DNA of 64,000 nt from Idiomarina zobellii (GTDB taxonomy: Bacteria; Pseudomonadota; Gammaproteobacteria; Enterobacterales; Alteromonadaceae). The notes under the pieces were generated by a model that saw only the letters and a program-made list of their open reading frames with translations, was not told the DNA's origin and did no database searches. The stretch lies in contig NZ_FNCB01000001.1 of NCBI RefSeq assembly GCF_900100855.1, positions 360,343 through 424,342 of the forward strand, written 5' to 3'. The translations under genes were made by a program, and so were the position numbers. Below, piece after piece: positions 45,252-56,569 of this stretch (its first letter is position 1; every line of letters starts with the position of its first letter).

Positions 45252-47756
45252 ATGCCAAATTCTTATTTTGACCAATTAATTGATCAGTTGAAACCCGTTG
45301 TTTACGATTCTGATTTCGACGCTATTTTCCAGGCCTTAACCAAAGATCTGGATGGTCCCACTCGTTTCAAATTAAAAATGGAGCTTAACCGACTCGCCGC
45401 TCCTTGTCGTCGAACGGTTGACTTACGGAATCAAGTCGATGACGAATGCTTTCCTTATGAGCATCAGGGTCGCAGGCATCAGCTCGACAGCGTTGCTATA
45501 GAAATTTTTGAGAAAGGCTTAGACACCTATAAAGGCGTTTTTACTCAGGACACGTTCGAGCAAATTCTTGACGCCGATAACCAACTCCGCCGGGCTCAGG
45601 AAGAAGAACGCGCTTACGCACAAAGTCTCGCTTCTCAAAATGCCGAACCAGTGAGCGGCCAGTCACCTTTTAGAACAGAATCTAATGAGCCTTATTCCTA
45701 CCTAGTGGAGACCTTTAACTTCGGTCGTTATCCATACCGCTCAGAAGAGCGCATGAACTTTACCATAGATGTACTTTTAACCGATGACGCAGAGCAGGAA
45801 TTCAAAGGTATAACCGCCGATATATCCATTACCGGTATGCGCGTAAGGCTCGACGAATCAAGAGACATAACGGAACAAGACAAGGTTGAATTATCTTTTA
45901 TTGGTTTAGCCAAAGAGTTTACCGTCGACCCGGAAATGCGCATTCCTTATATTGTTGTTGGCGTACAACACATTGGTGGAAAACAGTACATTAATTTAAG
46001 CCGCGAATCAGAGTTTCGCTCCGACGAACTTGATAGCTTTTTCCAGCGTTTCATCAACGGCTACAAAAAACGCTACCGCGTTAATATTGATAACACCTAC
46101 GACAGTGTCATTAGTAAAGGGCATGAGCAATTCTTCTTGCCAAGAACGCGCCAGTTACCAGTTTACTTTTCAGAAGCGAATAAACGGCTAATTGCGGATT
46201 ATGTATTAACCACAGACAACAACCGTTTTATTTTAGACACCTGGTTAAATGAGCTGAACCAAATTAGTTTCGGCTCGATATTTAATGTTCGGCGGAGCCA
46301 GCAAATTCTCGAGCAAATAGAGACCCAGGGGACTGCACAAATTATCGTCCTGAGTTTTTCAATAACAGCTCGCGGCAAAATCTATCACTACTCGGCCACC
46401 GCTGATGAATTAAAGCGCTCCGGCCTTTGGGATACTTACATTGCCTTTGGCCGTCAAAAAGCCTCCTGGCGAGTACTCCAGATTGATATTCGCCGCAGTG
46501 ATAGTGAGCGGGCATGGCAGCCACAAGCTGTTCCTGAGCATATAAAAGTGCCGTTTCGCATAAATCCGCCTTCAGCAGAAGTGAAGCAAGCGGTGAAACC
46601 ACTGAAGTATTTGGCCGCGGTTTCAGACGTCACATCCAGTGTTTCCGGTTTAACAACGGTCGAGCTTAATAAAGCTGAGCTGCCGTCAATAAAGGCGTTC
46701 GCACATCCACCCGCTGTGCCGTTACGAACCAAAGAAGCCCGTCTGGAGTTCGTTAATCTGCGCAAAGAAAGACGTTTCAATTATCGCAGCCGCTGCCGCG
46801 TCAAAGCAGGCAAGTTTGTCAGGGACGCAATGGTTATCGACCTTTCCATTAGTGGCTTACAGGTACAAATGGATAACCCGGCGAACATCAATGCGGGCGA
46901 TACGATTTATATCTCCATGACGGGCTTCTTGAAAACCTATAAAAAAGCCAAACTCAATGAACTGCCGTACATTGTTGCTTCAACAGACCGGGCGGGGACG
47001 ACCTTACGGCTGAAAGCGGATACAACGGCAGAGCCACACCAAGGCTCAGATTTTATTCGTTTTCTTATCCGCGAGCAGCGAGACGTACTGAAGCTTCAAG
47101 TCGAGAATACATCCGTTAATGGACTCCCTCTGTGCTTAAGAAACCTTTACTGTGAAGCGCCAGCAGCAATACCCATATTCTTTAACCGTTCAAAACAGAA
47201 ACAGTTATCTGCGCGTCGGGCTGGTATGCCTCAATGGACGTCAGGTTGGTTACGCATGCTGCAGAAGTTACCGGGTAGTCGAGACGCCATTATTAACTTA
47301 CAACCCCTGCTGCGTGGAAACGCTGTAGCTGATACTCTTGAGCCCAAACTCAAGTCTATGGAGCGAGATGCTTTCCCTGAGTCTCTCCTGCTCCTGATTA
47401 GGCTCTATCGTCAAAATGGTGAATACATTGTTCAGACGAAGTGGTGCGAAACAGATGCCACTGACGACATCGACGGATTTATTGACCAGTGCCTGCCGAG
47501 TTCAGTATTCCGTGCCATTACCGTTAATTTATCAAGAGCCGGTAAACCGGATATCCAGTTTATTCAAGCAGAATTGGCTTATATGAGTCACTATGCGGCT
47601 TATAAAGCTGAAGATCTGGAAGAGGAGCTGTGGAAAATTTTCGGTGTTGCCGAGACTATCGATATCACCTCAAGCTTACTCAATTTCGTGCTACCCGACA
47701 CCGCTTCAGTTAACGAGCAAGAGCAGCGACTAACCGCATGGTTAGAGAAGCTTTGA
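45252..47756 (+). CDS. Large protein with two PilZ domains
   Basis: This 834-residue protein has no signal peptide or membrane helix. Two PilZ-like modules can be seen. The first is at about residues 160-260, with YRSEERMNF and the motif DISITGMRV. The second is at about 505-600, with RKERRFNYRSR and DLSISGLQV. Both keep the D-x-S-x-x-G motif used to bind cyclic di-GMP, but the R-x3-R is clearer in the second. The rest is not recognisable. The ATG at 45252 is preferred over a TTG one codon earlier. It occupies the radA-serB interval; the target process is unknown. Confidence 0.8.
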   Translation: MPNSYFDQLIDQLKPVVYDSDFDAIFQALTKDLDGPTRFKLKMELNRLAAPCRRTVDLRNQVDDECFPYEHQGRRHQLDSVAIEIFEKGLDTYKGVFTQDTFEQILDADNQLRRAQEEERAYAQSLASQNAEPVSGQSPFRTESNEPYSYLVETFNFGRYPYRSEERMNFTIDVLLTDDAEQEFKGITADISITGMRVRLDESRDITEQDKVELSFIGLAKEFTVDPEMRIPYIVVGVQHIGGKQYINLSRESEFRSDELDSFFQRFINGYKKRYRVNIDNTYDSVISKGHEQFFLPRTRQLPVYFSEANKRLIADYVLTTDNNRFILDTWLNELNQISFGSIFNVRRSQQILEQIETQGTAQIIVLSFSITARGKIYHYSATADELKRSGLWDTYIAFGRQKASWRVLQIDIRRSDSERAWQPQAVPEHIKVPFRINPPSAEVKQAVKPLKYLAAVSDVTSSVSGLTTVELNKAELPSIKAFAHPPAVPLRTKEARLEFVNLRKERRFNYRSRCRVKAGKFVRDAMVIDLSISGLQVQMDNPANINAGDTIYISMTGFLKTYKKAKLNELPYIVASTDRAGTTLRLKADTTAEPHQGSDFIRFLIREQRDVLKLQVENTSVNGLPLCLRNLYCEAPAAIPIFFNRSKQKQLSARRAGMPQWTSGWLRMLQKLPGSRDAIINLQPLLRGNAVADTLEPKLKSMERDAFPESLLLLIRLYRQNGEYIVQTKWCETDATDDIDGFIDQCLPSSVFRAITVNLSRAGKPDIQFIQAELAYMSHYAAYKAEDLEEELWKIFGVAETIDITSSLLNFVLPDTASVNEQEQRLTAWLEKL

Positions 47757-48392
47757 GTGACTTAAACAGGTAAGAACCTGACACAGGTCAGGTTCTTCGA
47801 TGCAATAATCCGCAATACGCTTAAGTGACGGTTTAGCGCAATAAGCAATACCAACCGCTGCGTTTTCCAGCATCATTGCATCATTAGCGCCGTCACCAAC
47901 AGCGACCGTCTTCGACATAGGAATGCCCCATTGATTGGCTAAATCCTGAAGCGACTGGGCTTTAATTTTTGCATCAACAATGTCACCTACTACGCGCCCC
48001 GTTAGCTGTCCGTCCTTCACTTCTAACTGATTAGCCACCACAGCATCGGCCTGAAGCTCAGCAGCCAGTCTGTCAGCAAACCAGGTGAATCCGCCTGATA
48101 CTATAGCTCGCCGCCAACCTTTTTCTTTTAATTCGGCAAACAATTCTTGCGCGCCAGGATGCAAGGGAATGGGGTTAAATAAGCGCTGCAGTGAAGACTC
48201 ACTAACGCCCTGGAGGCAGGCGACACGCTGACGCAGCGACTCACTAAAGTCGATTTTTCCCTCCATGGCGGCTTTTGTTATTTCCGCAACTTTAGTATAA
48301 CAGTCATTGAGTCGAGCAATTTCATCGATACACTCAATACCAATTAAGGTAGAATCCATATCGAAAACGATTAAACCAGACGGATACTTCAT
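47742..48392 (-). CDS. serB: Phosphoserine phosphatase SerB
   Basis: This 216-residue HAD phosphatase catalyses the last step of serine synthesis. The nucleophile and acid are D11 and D13 in FDMDSTLIGIECIDEIA, SGGFTWFAD is motif II, and VGDGANDAMML is motif IV. It lacks the N-terminal regulatory extension of E. coli SerB (322), so it is the short form. It converges with the PilZ gene with a 15-base overlap and is divergent from smp with only 26 bases between start codons. Confidence 0.94.
   Translation of the reverse strand: MKYPSGLIVFDMDSTLIGIECIDEIARLNDCYTKVAEITKAAMEGKIDFSESLRQRVACLQGVSESSLQRLFNPIPLHPGAQELFAELKEKGWRRAIVSGGFTWFADRLAAELQADAVVANQLEVKDGQLTGRVVGDIVDAKIKAQSLQDLANQWGIPMSKTVAVGDGANDAMMLENAAVGIAYCAKPSLKRIADYCIEEPDLCQVLTCLSHSKLL
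47772..47797 (+). terminator. Perfect hairpin in the 3' end of serB, likely terminator of the PilZ gene
   Basis: AAGAACCTGAC (47772-47782) and GTCAGGTTCTT (47787-47797) form a perfect 11-bp stem with an ACAG loop, 16 bases after the PilZ stop. It has flanking A and T residues but no long T tract. It lies antisense in the serB coding region. Confidence 0.55.
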
Positions 48393-48418
48393 GAACCAAA
48401 AACTCCTGAACCTGTTTT

Positions 48419-49042
48419 ATGCGTACTCAACAAACTAATCTCTGGCAGCCACTAAAAAGTTGGTTGCTGCAAGATAAGACTCGCGCTTTTATGCACATCG
48501 CGACCAAACGTGCTTTGCGACTTGGTGCTGCGGCAGGTTTGTTATTTATTATTATGAACGTCTGGAATATTGCCAGTGTTCAGTCACAGCAGCAACTTTT
48601 TAACCAAACCCAGTCAATAACCGAGCTGCTGATGAAGCAGGTTGAGCATGAAGCGCATTACTGGGTTGAACAACAGGAAACCGACAAGCTACAACAGCTT
48701 GTGGAGTATATCACCGACCAACCTCATGTGTTGTCTGCGGTTATTCGCGACCGCTTTGGTGAGGATATCGTCACCGCCGGAGAGGTGACTTCTATTATTG
48801 ATTGGCCCACAGCCAGTTTAGAAGCAGATCCCTGGATACTGGTTGAAGAAATTAACGAAGAGCAAAATATCAGTGGTTATATTCAAATCGTGTTTGATAA
48901 AAACACCTTGTTAGCCCAAAGCAGACAAGCGCACGATGGATTATCACAACAGGGGAAAGTCTTACTCTTGCTCGCTATGTTAGCTGGTGTTTTCATTATG
49001 CTGGGCTTCAACCGAATACGCGACCGATACTGGCAGAAATAG
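48419..49042 (+). CDS. smp: Smp/YtjB-family membrane protein
   Basis: This 207-residue protein has two membrane helices, near residues 32-50 (LGAAAGLLFIIMNVWN) and near the C-terminus (VLLLLAMLAGVFIMLGF), enclosing a periplasmic domain. This topology and its divergent position next to serB match E. coli YtjB (Smp). The function is unknown. The start may be later (ATG at 48491), because the gap to serB leaves little room for a promoter. Confidence 0.75.
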   Translation: MRTQQTNLWQPLKSWLLQDKTRAFMHIATKRALRLGAAAGLLFIIMNVWNIASVQSQQQLFNQTQSITELLMKQVEHEAHYWVEQQETDKLQQLVEYITDQPHVLSAVIRDRFGEDIVTAGEVTSIIDWPTASLEADPWILVEEINEEQNISGYIQIVFDKNTLLAQSRQAHDGLSQQGKVLLLLAMLAGVFIMLGFNRIRDRYWQK

Positions 49043-49057
49043 GCGTTACTTTAGGTA

Positions 49058-49816
49058 TTATCTAAAAAGCGCAACACTATTCTGCCAAAGCTGCGAAGCC
49101 AGCTCTTCTTCACTCGTGTTTCTTAATTTGGCTAAGGCTTCTAAAACCAGTGGCATTCGAGAGGGCTCATTCCTCTCCCCCTGATACCCAGATACCGGCA
49201 TATCGGGCGAATCCGTCTCAAGCACTAGGCTTTCTATCGGTACTTCTTTTATTGCCTGACGTGTTTTTTGAGCACGCTCGTAAGTAATCACTCCGCCCAC
49301 TCCAAGCTTGTAACCTTGTTCAACAAACTTCATAGCCTGTTGATGACTGCCACTAAAGGCATGGATAACGCCATTTTCCGGCCCATATTTTTTAATATCT
49401 GCGTGGGTGCGATCCAGTGTTTTTCTGTGGTGAATAATAACGGGAAGTTTAAAGCACTTCGCCAGCTCTAATTGACGAATGAAAAGACGGTGTTGTTTGT
49501 CGAAATTTGGACAGGTTCTATCAAGTCCTATTTCACCAACGGCTCTGACTTTTCCTTGTTGTTTTTCCAGCTGACGTTCAAGCTCTTCCACATCGCTGTC
49601 TTTATGCTCATCGATAAACCATGGGTGTAACCCCAGCGCATAATACCAGCAGGAGTACTCACTCGCTAAAGGTACTAATTTATCCCACTGTTTACGCGTT
49701 ACCCCCGGCACCATAAACCGCGATACAGCTGCTTCTCTCGCTCTTTTCAGCACTGCCCCTCTATCTTTATCAAAGGCTTCAAAGTCGAGGTGACAGTGCG
49801 TATCAAAGAGCTGCAT
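49058..49816 (-). CDS. TatD-family metal-dependent nuclease (YjjV-like)
   Basis: This 252-residue TIM-barrel metal hydrolase starts with MQLFDTHCHLDFEAF, has GEIGLDR and ETDSPDMP, and keeps the His/Glu/Asp metal ligands of the TatD family. TatD enzymes are 3'-5' exonucleases. The location next to prfC and the deo genes favours the YjjV paralogue over TatD itself. It lies six bases from the prfC end. Confidence 0.9.
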   Translation of the reverse strand: MQLFDTHCHLDFEAFDKDRGAVLKRAREAAVSRFMVPGVTRKQWDKLVPLASEYSCWYYALGLHPWFIDEHKDSDVEELERQLEKQQGKVRAVGEIGLDRTCPNFDKQHRLFIRQLELAKCFKLPVIIHHRKTLDRTHADIKKYGPENGVIHAFSGSHQQAMKFVEQGYKLGVGGVITYERAQKTRQAIKEVPIESLVLETDSPDMPVSGYQGERNEPSRMPLVLEALAKLRNTSEEELASQLWQNSVALFR

Positions 49817-49822
49817 AAAAGG

Positions 49823-51412
49823 TTAATGCTCGCGCGTATGTGTAAAGGTAATATCTGGGTAGCGCTCTTCGGCCAAACTTAAGTTAACCATGGTCGGCGC
49901 TATGTAGGTTAAGTTATCACCGCCATCTAGCGCCAGGTTCGACTCCGCTTTACGGCGGAATTCGTCCAGTTTTTTCTCATCTTTCGACATGACCCAACGC
50001 GCCGTAGCGACATTGATGTTTTCGTAAATAGCTTCCACTTTGTATTCCGTTTTCAAACGGTGTACCACCACATCAAACTGCAACACACCAACCGCCCCAA
50101 CAATAAGGTCGTTGCTAATAAGCGGTCGGAATACCTGCACGGCGCCTTCTTCTGAGAGCTGAACAAGGCCTTTTAACAGCTGTTTTTGTTTAAGCGGATC
50201 TTTCAAGCGAATACGGCGGAACAGTTCAGGTGCAAAGTTTGGAATACCGCTAAACTTAAACTCTTCACCGGCGGTGAAAGTGTCGCCTATTTGAATCGTC
50301 CCGTGGTTATGCAAACCAATAATATCGCCCGGGTAAGCTTCTTCAACATGCGATCGGTCGCCCGCCAGGAACGTCAGAGCATCGCTAATTCGGACATCTT
50401 TGCCGGTGCGTACTTGCCGCATTTTCATGCCTTTTTCATATTTACCCGAAACGATTCGCAAAAACGCCACCCGGTCTCGATGTTTAGGGTCCATATTCGC
50501 CTGGATTTTAAAAATAAACCCTGAAAAGTTTTTATTATCAGCCTCGACAAAGCTACCTTCATCTGTCTCGCGCGATTGCGGCTTAGGCGCCCAATCAACA
50601 AGGCCATCAAGCATATGGTCAACACCAAAGTTACCTAACGCGGTTCCGAAAAAGACAGGCGTCAATTCGCCCGCCAGGAACATCTCTAAGTCAAACGGGT
50701 TCGACGCGCCCTCGACCAACTCGATTTGCTCACGCAGCTCTTCAGCCCACACGCCAAGACGCTCATCAAGTTCAGGGTTGTCCAGGCCTTTGATAATATC
50801 CTCTTCCTGAATACGGTGCCCTTGCCCGGTCTTGTACAGAATGACTTCGTCACGCAGTAAATGGTAAACGCCCTTGAAGTTTTTCCCCGAGCCAATTGGC
50901 CAGGTGATAGGCGCACACATTATTTTCAGAACGTCTTCCACTTCATCCAATAGTTCAAGTGGGTCACGAATATCGCGGTCAAGCTTATTCATAAACGTCA
51001 AAATAGGCGTGTCTCTCAGACGCGTCACTTCCATCAGTTTAATGGTTCTGTCTTCGACACCTTTCGCACCGTCGATAACCATTAAACAAGAATCTACCGC
51101 CGTTAACGTGCGGTAAGTATCCTCGGAGAAGTCTGCGTGCCCCGGGGTATCAAGAAGATTGACCAGCGCCTCGTTATACGGAAACTGCATAACCGATGTG
51201 GTGACGGAAATACCCCGCTCCTGCTCCATTTCCATCCAATCTGATTTTGCGTGCTGTCCGGACTTCTTCCCCTTTACCGTCCCCGCTTTTTGAATTTGGT
51301 GCCCGTGTAAAAGCACTTTTTCAGTAATGGTCGTTTTACCAGCATCAGGGTGAGAGATAATCGCGAATGTACGTCTTTTTTCAACTTCTTCATGTAACTT
51401 TGCGTCAGACAT
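49823..51412 (-). CDS. prfC: Peptide chain release factor 3
   Basis: This 529-residue translational GTPase, the same length as E. coli RF3, removes RF1/RF2 from the ribosome after termination. G1 is HPDAGKTT, switch [16 protein letters not shown], and G4 NKLD. The ATG at 51412 gives [16 protein letters not shown], close to the E. coli N-terminus, and is preferred over GTG at 51421. It overlaps nothing upstream. It is the first gene of the prfC-yjjV unit. Confidence 0.97.
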   Translation of the reverse strand: MSDAKLHEEVEKRRTFAIISHPDAGKTTITEKVLLHGHQIQKAGTVKGKKSGQHAKSDWMEMEQERGISVTTSVMQFPYNEALVNLLDTPGHADFSEDTYRTLTAVDSCLMVIDGAKGVEDRTIKLMEVTRLRDTPILTFMNKLDRDIRDPLELLDEVEDVLKIMCAPITWPIGSGKNFKGVYHLLRDEVILYKTGQGHRIQEEDIIKGLDNPELDERLGVWAEELREQIELVEGASNPFDLEMFLAGELTPVFFGTALGNFGVDHMLDGLVDWAPKPQSRETDEGSFVEADNKNFSGFIFKIQANMDPKHRDRVAFLRIVSGKYEKGMKMRQVRTGKDVRISDALTFLAGDRSHVEEAYPGDIIGLHNHGTIQIGDTFTAGEEFKFSGIPNFAPELFRRIRLKDPLKQKQLLKGLVQLSEEGAVQVFRPLISNDLIVGAVGVLQFDVVVHRLKTEYKVEAIYENINVATARWVMSKDEKKLDEFRRKAESNLALDGGDNLTYIAPTMVNLSLAEERYPDITFTHTREH

Positions 51413-51590
51413 TAACAGCACTCAATTTCGGTTATTAATTAATTGGCCTTATTTTCGCTTATCTGCTGCCGATACACAAATTAAGGATGACTAACACCGA
51501 CTTAATAAGATTCCACAAATGTCTAACAGATAAGTTGTTTAGCTTGTACTAAAATAGACAAGTTAACGTCATGACCAAGGCTACGAAACT

Positions 51591-53282
51591 ATGAGATTGA
51601 CCATTAAAGCTAAAGTGTTCTCTCTGGCACTCATTCCACCACTGCTGATTGCAGTTTTCCTTACTTGGTACAACTTGTCGCAATCGACACAAGTTGCTCA
51701 GAACGCAGTGTCAGACTTTAAGTCGCAAATGGAAACAGACGCCCGGGAGGAAGTCCGTAACTATCTGCAATTGGCCATGAGCTCAATTGAACATTTGGTT
51801 GCAGATGACTCTTTAGGCTCTTTACAAGAGCGCCAAGAGCGCGCGAAACAAATTTTGCGCCAGCTTCGCTTCGATGATTCCGGCGACGTCGGTTACGTCT
51901 TTGTTTATGACGATGAAGGAAATAGCATCGCGCACGGTGTTAACCAATCTCTGGAAGGGAAGAACTTATACAACTTTAAAGATCCAAACGGCGTTCTCCT
52001 CATTCGTGAGCTTATTGAGGCCGCAGAAAGTGGCGGAGGCTTTGTTGAGTATGACTGGGAAAATACCAAAGGCCAGGTGAACCCCAAATTAGGTTACGCT
52101 GATATGCTTTCAGAGTGGGGCTGGGTTGTTGGTACCGGCTTTTGGACAGCGGGTTTACAAGAGCAAACGCAAGTTATCGAAGGTAACGTTGACGATGCCC
52201 TGACAGAGTCGGCCGCAAGCACCATCATCGCATCTATTATTGTGCTGCTTATCATAGCCGCCCTCGCCCTGTTTGTCGTAAAAGGAATTACAAAACCATT
52301 GAAACGTGCATTAGATGCCATGGATCAAATTGCTAAGGGCGATGGCGATCTGACCCAACGCTTAGATACAGACAGCAATGACGAAATGTCTGAACTCGGA
52401 CAGGCATTTAATAACTTTGCCGACCAAGTCTCCGATATGGTGACTAACATAAGAGCATCGGCAACGTCTGTTACTCACTCGACTCAGCGTTTAGACGGTG
52501 TACTTACCGAAGCGCGTAATGGGGTTAACGAGCAGCAGGAAGAAAGCGAGCAAATTGCGACTGCTATTAATGAGCTTGCGACAGCGTCACAGGAAGTTGC
52601 CCGCAGCGCAAGCGAAGCCTCAAGCGCAGCTGAACAAGCAGAAGAGCTTGTGCACTCGGCTAACCATCTGTTAACTAAGGCAGTTAATGTTATTCATGGC
52701 CTTGCTGAAAAAGTAGAAGATGGCTCGTCTGAAGTAGAAAGATTGAATGCTCACTCTGCTGATATTGGCTCAGTACTGGATGTTATTCGTGCCATTGCCG
52801 AACAAACAAACTTATTGGCGTTAAACGCCGCTATTGAGTCTGCCCGTGCGGGTGAAGCGGGACGCGGTTTCGCTGTTGTTGCTGACGAAGTTCGTACACT
52901 GGCAAAACGAACACAAGACAGTACTCACGAAATTGAAAGCATGATTGAGCAGTTACAAAGTGGCAGCAAACAGGTATCAGAGGTGATGTCTGCTATTAAA
53001 GAAGGCAGCGAAACCAGTGTTGCTGAAGCTGCAGAAGTCGAAACGGCACTGGCTCAAGTGTTGGAAGCGGTGAATACTATCAATAGCCAGAATGCTCAAA
53101 TTGCGACGGCGGCGGAAGAACAAACCTCTGTGTCTGAAGCCATTAATGAAAACATGACAAAGATTGTCGATATCGCTAAGCAAACTGCCAGCGGTACTCA
53201 ACAAGCGGGTGAGCATATGCGCGAGCTTACGGACACAGCTCACCAGCTCGAAGACAATGTAAAGCGCTATCGCATTGACTAA
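51591..53282 (+). CDS. Methyl-accepting chemotaxis protein with Cache sensor
   Basis: This 563-residue inner-membrane receptor has two helices, at about residues 7-27 and 209-230. They flank a periplasmic Cache-type domain (about 35-200; [13 protein letters not shown] and GWVVGTGFW). A HAMP domain follows (about 230-280), then the signalling domain with the conserved hairpin tip [19 protein letters not shown]. It would signal through CheA/CheW; the ligand is unknown but Cache domains of this type often bind small carboxylates or amines. It converges with deoB, overlapping by four bases. Confidence 0.92.
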   Translation: MRLTIKAKVFSLALIPPLLIAVFLTWYNLSQSTQVAQNAVSDFKSQMETDAREEVRNYLQLAMSSIEHLVADDSLGSLQERQERAKQILRQLRFDDSGDVGYVFVYDDEGNSIAHGVNQSLEGKNLYNFKDPNGVLLIRELIEAAESGGGFVEYDWENTKGQVNPKLGYADMLSEWGWVVGTGFWTAGLQEQTQVIEGNVDDALTESAASTIIASIIVLLIIAALALFVVKGITKPLKRALDAMDQIAKGDGDLTQRLDTDSNDEMSELGQAFNNFADQVSDMVTNIRASATSVTHSTQRLDGVLTEARNGVNEQQEESEQIATAINELATASQEVARSASEASSAAEQAEELVHSANHLLTKAVNVIHGLAEKVEDGSSEVERLNAHSADIGSVLDVIRAIAEQTNLLALNAAIESARAGEAGRGFAVVADEVRTLAKRTQDSTHEIESMIEQLQSGSKQVSEVMSAIKEGSETSVAEAAEVETALAQVLEAVNTINSQNAQIATAAEEQTSVSEAINENMTKIVDIAKQTASGTQQAGEHMRELTDTAHQLEDNVKRYRID

Positions 53283-54475
53283 ATGTCGATAGCCTGACCT
53301 TCATCCATTGGCGTGAGTTGAAACCAACGGCAGAGCGTTTGACCTAAATCGGCAAAGCTCTGTCGTTCGCCATGATTCTTTGGCTCGATCTTGTTCCCCG
53401 ATAGCAACAATGGAACATATTCTCGGGTATGATCGCTACCCGGCCAAGTTGGGTCACAGCCATGATCAGCCGTTAGCACAAGCAAATCATCTTCTTTCAT
53501 GGCACTGATGACTTTTGGCAACCAAAGGTCAAAACGTTCCAGCTCTTCGGCGTAGCCCTTTGCGTTGCGTCGATGCCCATATAGCGTGTCAAAGTCGACC
53601 AAGTTCGTAAAAATAAGACTGTTATCTGCGGCGCTGTTCATTGCCTTTAAAGTTTCGTCCATTAGCTCAGCAAGAACTTTACCTTTAAACGACTGACTAA
53701 TACCACTGTGCGCAAAGATATCGGAAATTTTGCCAATACCAATCACCTGACCACCGGCATTTTCTAATTTGTTCAATACGGTCGGCTTTGGTGGCAGCAC
53801 CGAATAGTCTTTGCGGTTGGCTGTTCTGACAAAATCTTCAGGTGTTTCGCCGACAAAGGGCCGCGCAATAACACGGCCAATGTTGTATTCGTCCAGCAGC
53901 TCTCTTACTTGCTCGCAGAGCTTATAGAGCCGCTCAAGCCCAAAATGCTGTTCATGAGCCGCTATTTGAAAAACCGAATCTGCAGAGGTGTAAAATATTG
54001 GCGCCCCGGTTTCAATGTGCTTTTGTCCCAGTCGCTGAATAATTTCGGTACCGGACGCATGACAGTTACCTAAACTAGGTGGAGTACCCGCCTGTTTTTG
54101 AATTTTTTCCAGTAACTCCTGCGGAAAGCTGTCCTGTTTATTGGTGAAATAGCCCCAGTCGAAGTGCACCGGCACACCCATCAGTTCCCAATGACCCGAC
54201 GGTGTATCTTTACCAGATGATACCTCCGCAGCCCAGGCATAGGCTCCATCGGTCTGACACTCTGTTATACCATCAGCATAATGTCCAACAGCGCCTCTAT
54301 GAGCTTCGCCCAGCCCCAGCTTGAGAAGATTAGGTATGTTAATCGCATTACCGGACTTGTTGCGCTCCGCAGCGATATGCCCGAAGGTGTCGGCTCCTGA
54401 GTCATCAAATTTATCAGCGTCAGGAGCAGCACCAATACCTAAAGAGTCTAAGACAATAACAATTGCTCGCGCCAT
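53279..54475 (-). CDS. deoB: Phosphopentomutase DeoB
   Basis: This 398-residue alkaline-phosphatase-superfamily enzyme converts deoxyribose-1-phosphate to deoxyribose-5-phosphate. The N-terminus [19 protein letters not shown] and [12 protein letters not shown] with metal ligands are diagnostic. It is the last gene of deoC-deoA-deoB, four bases after deoA. E. coli DeoB has 407 residues. Confidence 0.96.
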   Translation of the reverse strand: MARAIVIVLDSLGIGAAPDADKFDDSGADTFGHIAAERNKSGNAINIPNLLKLGLGEAHRGAVGHYADGITECQTDGAYAWAAEVSSGKDTPSGHWELMGVPVHFDWGYFTNKQDSFPQELLEKIQKQAGTPPSLGNCHASGTEIIQRLGQKHIETGAPIFYTSADSVFQIAAHEQHFGLERLYKLCEQVRELLDEYNIGRVIARPFVGETPEDFVRTANRKDYSVLPPKPTVLNKLENAGGQVIGIGKISDIFAHSGISQSFKGKVLAELMDETLKAMNSAADNSLIFTNLVDFDTLYGHRRNAKGYAEELERFDLWLPKVISAMKEDDLLVLTADHGCDPTWPGSDHTREYVPLLLSGNKIEPKNHGERQSFADLGQTLCRWFQLTPMDEGQAIDI

Positions 54476-54479
54476 AACG

Positions 54480-55811
54480 TTACCTTGCTAACCGTTCGTA
54501 TATCACAGGATTAAGGATAGGCGCCGCTTCAGCACAGGTTATTGCCGACAAAAACATCTCTCGTGCCGTATCCACTTTATCTCTGTCATTACCACAGACC
54601 CACGCAACCGGCTGCTGCTTATTCAGCTGAGTTCCAAGTGGGATTATATGTTTAAAGCCAACACTTAAGTCCAGATTATCGTCGGCTTTACGGCGACCAC
54701 CGCCCAACTGCACAACCGCCATACCTATTGACTGAGTATTGTATTCACTAAGATACATTCCTAATTGCTCGTCAGCCGGATAGATAGGCTCGTTAATGGT
54801 AGCTGCGGATAAATAATGCGCTGGTCTTTCAATGAAGTCAGCCGGCCCATTCAGCAGACGAACCATTTCGCCAAACCGCTCGGCAGCGCTGCCACTGTCT
54901 AATGCTTTACTTACCCGCAGCCTGGCTTCTTCTCGCTCTTTCGCCAGGCCTCCGGACAATAATGATTCAACAGCCAGTGACTCAGTTACCTCATGAAGAC
55001 GCGTATCACGATGCTTGCCGGTTAAGTAGTCAACCGCCAATGTCACTTCCAGCGCATTACCGGCCGCCGACGCTAACGGCTCATTCATGTCAGTCACCAA
55101 AGCGGATGTAGACACTCCGAGTTGCCCACCTACCTCGACAATTTTCCGGGCCAGCTCTAGTGACTTTTCATGAGAGGGCATAAAGGCGCCATTACCGGAC
55201 TTAACATCCATAACCAGGCCATCCAGCCCTTCGGCAAGTTTCTTCGATAAAATCGACGCTGTAATTAACGGAATGGATTCAACAGTTGCCGTGATATCCC
55301 GCGTTGCATAAAACCGCCTGTCGGCCGGTGCCAGGTTGCTGGTTTGGCCTATAATAGCCACACCGGCTTGCTTTACGACTTTCTTAAAGGTTGCATTGTC
55401 GGGTGTCGAACAATAACCCGGAATAGAATCAAGCTTATCCAGAGTCCCGCCGGTATGCCCCAAGCCTCGCCCTGAGATCATCGGCACATAACCACCACAC
55501 GCTGCAATAATAGGTCCAAGCATCAAACTTACGACATCGCCAACACCACCCGTGGAATGCTTATCCAAAATGGGGCCATCAAACTCTGACTTAGGCCAGC
55601 TTAGGACATCTCCCGAGTCGCGCATGGCTTTAGTCAGGTTAAGTGTTTCATTGGCAGTCATACCATTAAAATAAATAGCCATTGCGAGGGCGGCGATTTG
55701 TCCCTCGCTCACACTCTCATCACAAATACCATTGACGAAATGGTGAATCTCTTCCTGAGTTAACGGAAGAGCATCACGCTTTTTGCGAATACTATCTTGC
55801 GCCAAAAACAT
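54480..55811 (-). CDS. deoA: Thymidine phosphorylase DeoA
   Basis: This 443-residue protein phosphorolyses thymidine to thymine and deoxyribose-1-phosphate. [29 protein letters not shown] and [10 protein letters not shown] are family motifs. The length matches E. coli (440). It lies two bases after deoC and four before deoB. No deoD (purine nucleoside phosphorylase) follows deoB in this window. Confidence 0.96.
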   Translation of the reverse strand: MFLAQDSIRKKRDALPLTQEEIHHFVNGICDESVSEGQIAALAMAIYFNGMTANETLNLTKAMRDSGDVLSWPKSEFDGPILDKHSTGGVGDVVSLMLGPIIAACGGYVPMISGRGLGHTGGTLDKLDSIPGYCSTPDNATFKKVVKQAGVAIIGQTSNLAPADRRFYATRDITATVESIPLITASILSKKLAEGLDGLVMDVKSGNGAFMPSHEKSLELARKIVEVGGQLGVSTSALVTDMNEPLASAAGNALEVTLAVDYLTGKHRDTRLHEVTESLAVESLLSGGLAKEREEARLRVSKALDSGSAAERFGEMVRLLNGPADFIERPAHYLSAATINEPIYPADEQLGMYLSEYNTQSIGMAVVQLGGGRRKADDNLDLSVGFKHIIPLGTQLNKQQPVAWVCGNDRDKVDTAREMFLSAITCAEAAPILNPVIYERLAR

Positions 55812-55813
55812 AA

Positions 55814-56560
55814 TCAGCGGTTATCCAAAATGCTCTGTACGTCTTTCAACAAACTGCTTGCGCCAATTCGGAAGTGCTCAGGAGTCACCCAGTCCTTACC
55901 AAGAATTTCCTCGGCCAGGTTAATATATTGCATAGCTTCTTCTACCGTGCGAATACCGCCAGCCGCCTTAAACCCGCAGTCGCTGCCACTCGCTTTTATG
56001 ACACCCAGCATTGTTTGAGCAGCTGATAACGTTGCGTTCGTTTCAACTTTGCCAGTCGATGTTTTAATGAAGTCTGCCCCATTAGCAATAGCAATTTCAC
56101 TGGCCGCAACAATAGCATCCTGTGTTTTAAGCTCACCCGATTCAATAATGACTTTTAACGTCACTTCGTCACCGCATATATCTTTGCATTCACGAACTAA
56201 CTCAGCAGGCGTACTCTCGTCCCCATTTAACAGCGCTCGATATGGCAAGACAACATCAATTTCGTGTGCCCCCGCCGCAATAGCTCGTTCGGTTTCAGCC
56301 GCAGCTCTTTCAATATTTGTACTGCCGTCCGGGAAGTTAGTGACCGTTGCTATGGGGATACTCAGATCATGCTTTTCGAAATAGGCTTGTGCTGTTGCCA
56401 CCCACTCAGGAAAAACGCAAATAGCCGCAACTGATTGGCTACCAATAGTCACCTTCGCGCAGAGTGATTCAATAGTGGCTTTATCATCGTCATTGTTCAG
56501 TGACGTTAAATCAACATAGGACAGTACCTGCAAAGCCTGAGCTTGATTTTCAGATGGCAT
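55814..56560 (-). CDS. deoC: Deoxyribose-phosphate aldolase DeoC
   Basis: This 248-residue class I aldolase splits deoxyribose-5-phosphate to glyceraldehyde-3-phosphate and acetaldehyde. The Schiff-base lysine is in [11 protein letters not shown], with [11 protein letters not shown] and FKAAGGIRT also conserved. It precedes deoA by two bases. rimI lies nine bases upstream, so the deo genes follow holD-rimI without an obvious separate promoter. Confidence 0.96.
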   Translation of the reverse strand: MPSENQAQALQVLSYVDLTSLNNDDDKATIESLCAKVTIGSQSVAAICVFPEWVATAQAYFEKHDLSIPIATVTNFPDGSTNIERAAAETERAIAAGAHEIDVVLPYRALLNGDESTPAELVRECKDICGDEVTLKVIIESGELKTQDAIVAASEIAIANGADFIKTSTGKVETNATLSAAQTMLGVIKASGSDCGFKAAGGIRTVEEAMQYINLAEEILGKDWVTPEHFRIGASSLLKDVQSILDNR

Positions 56561-56569
56561 AAACTTCTC

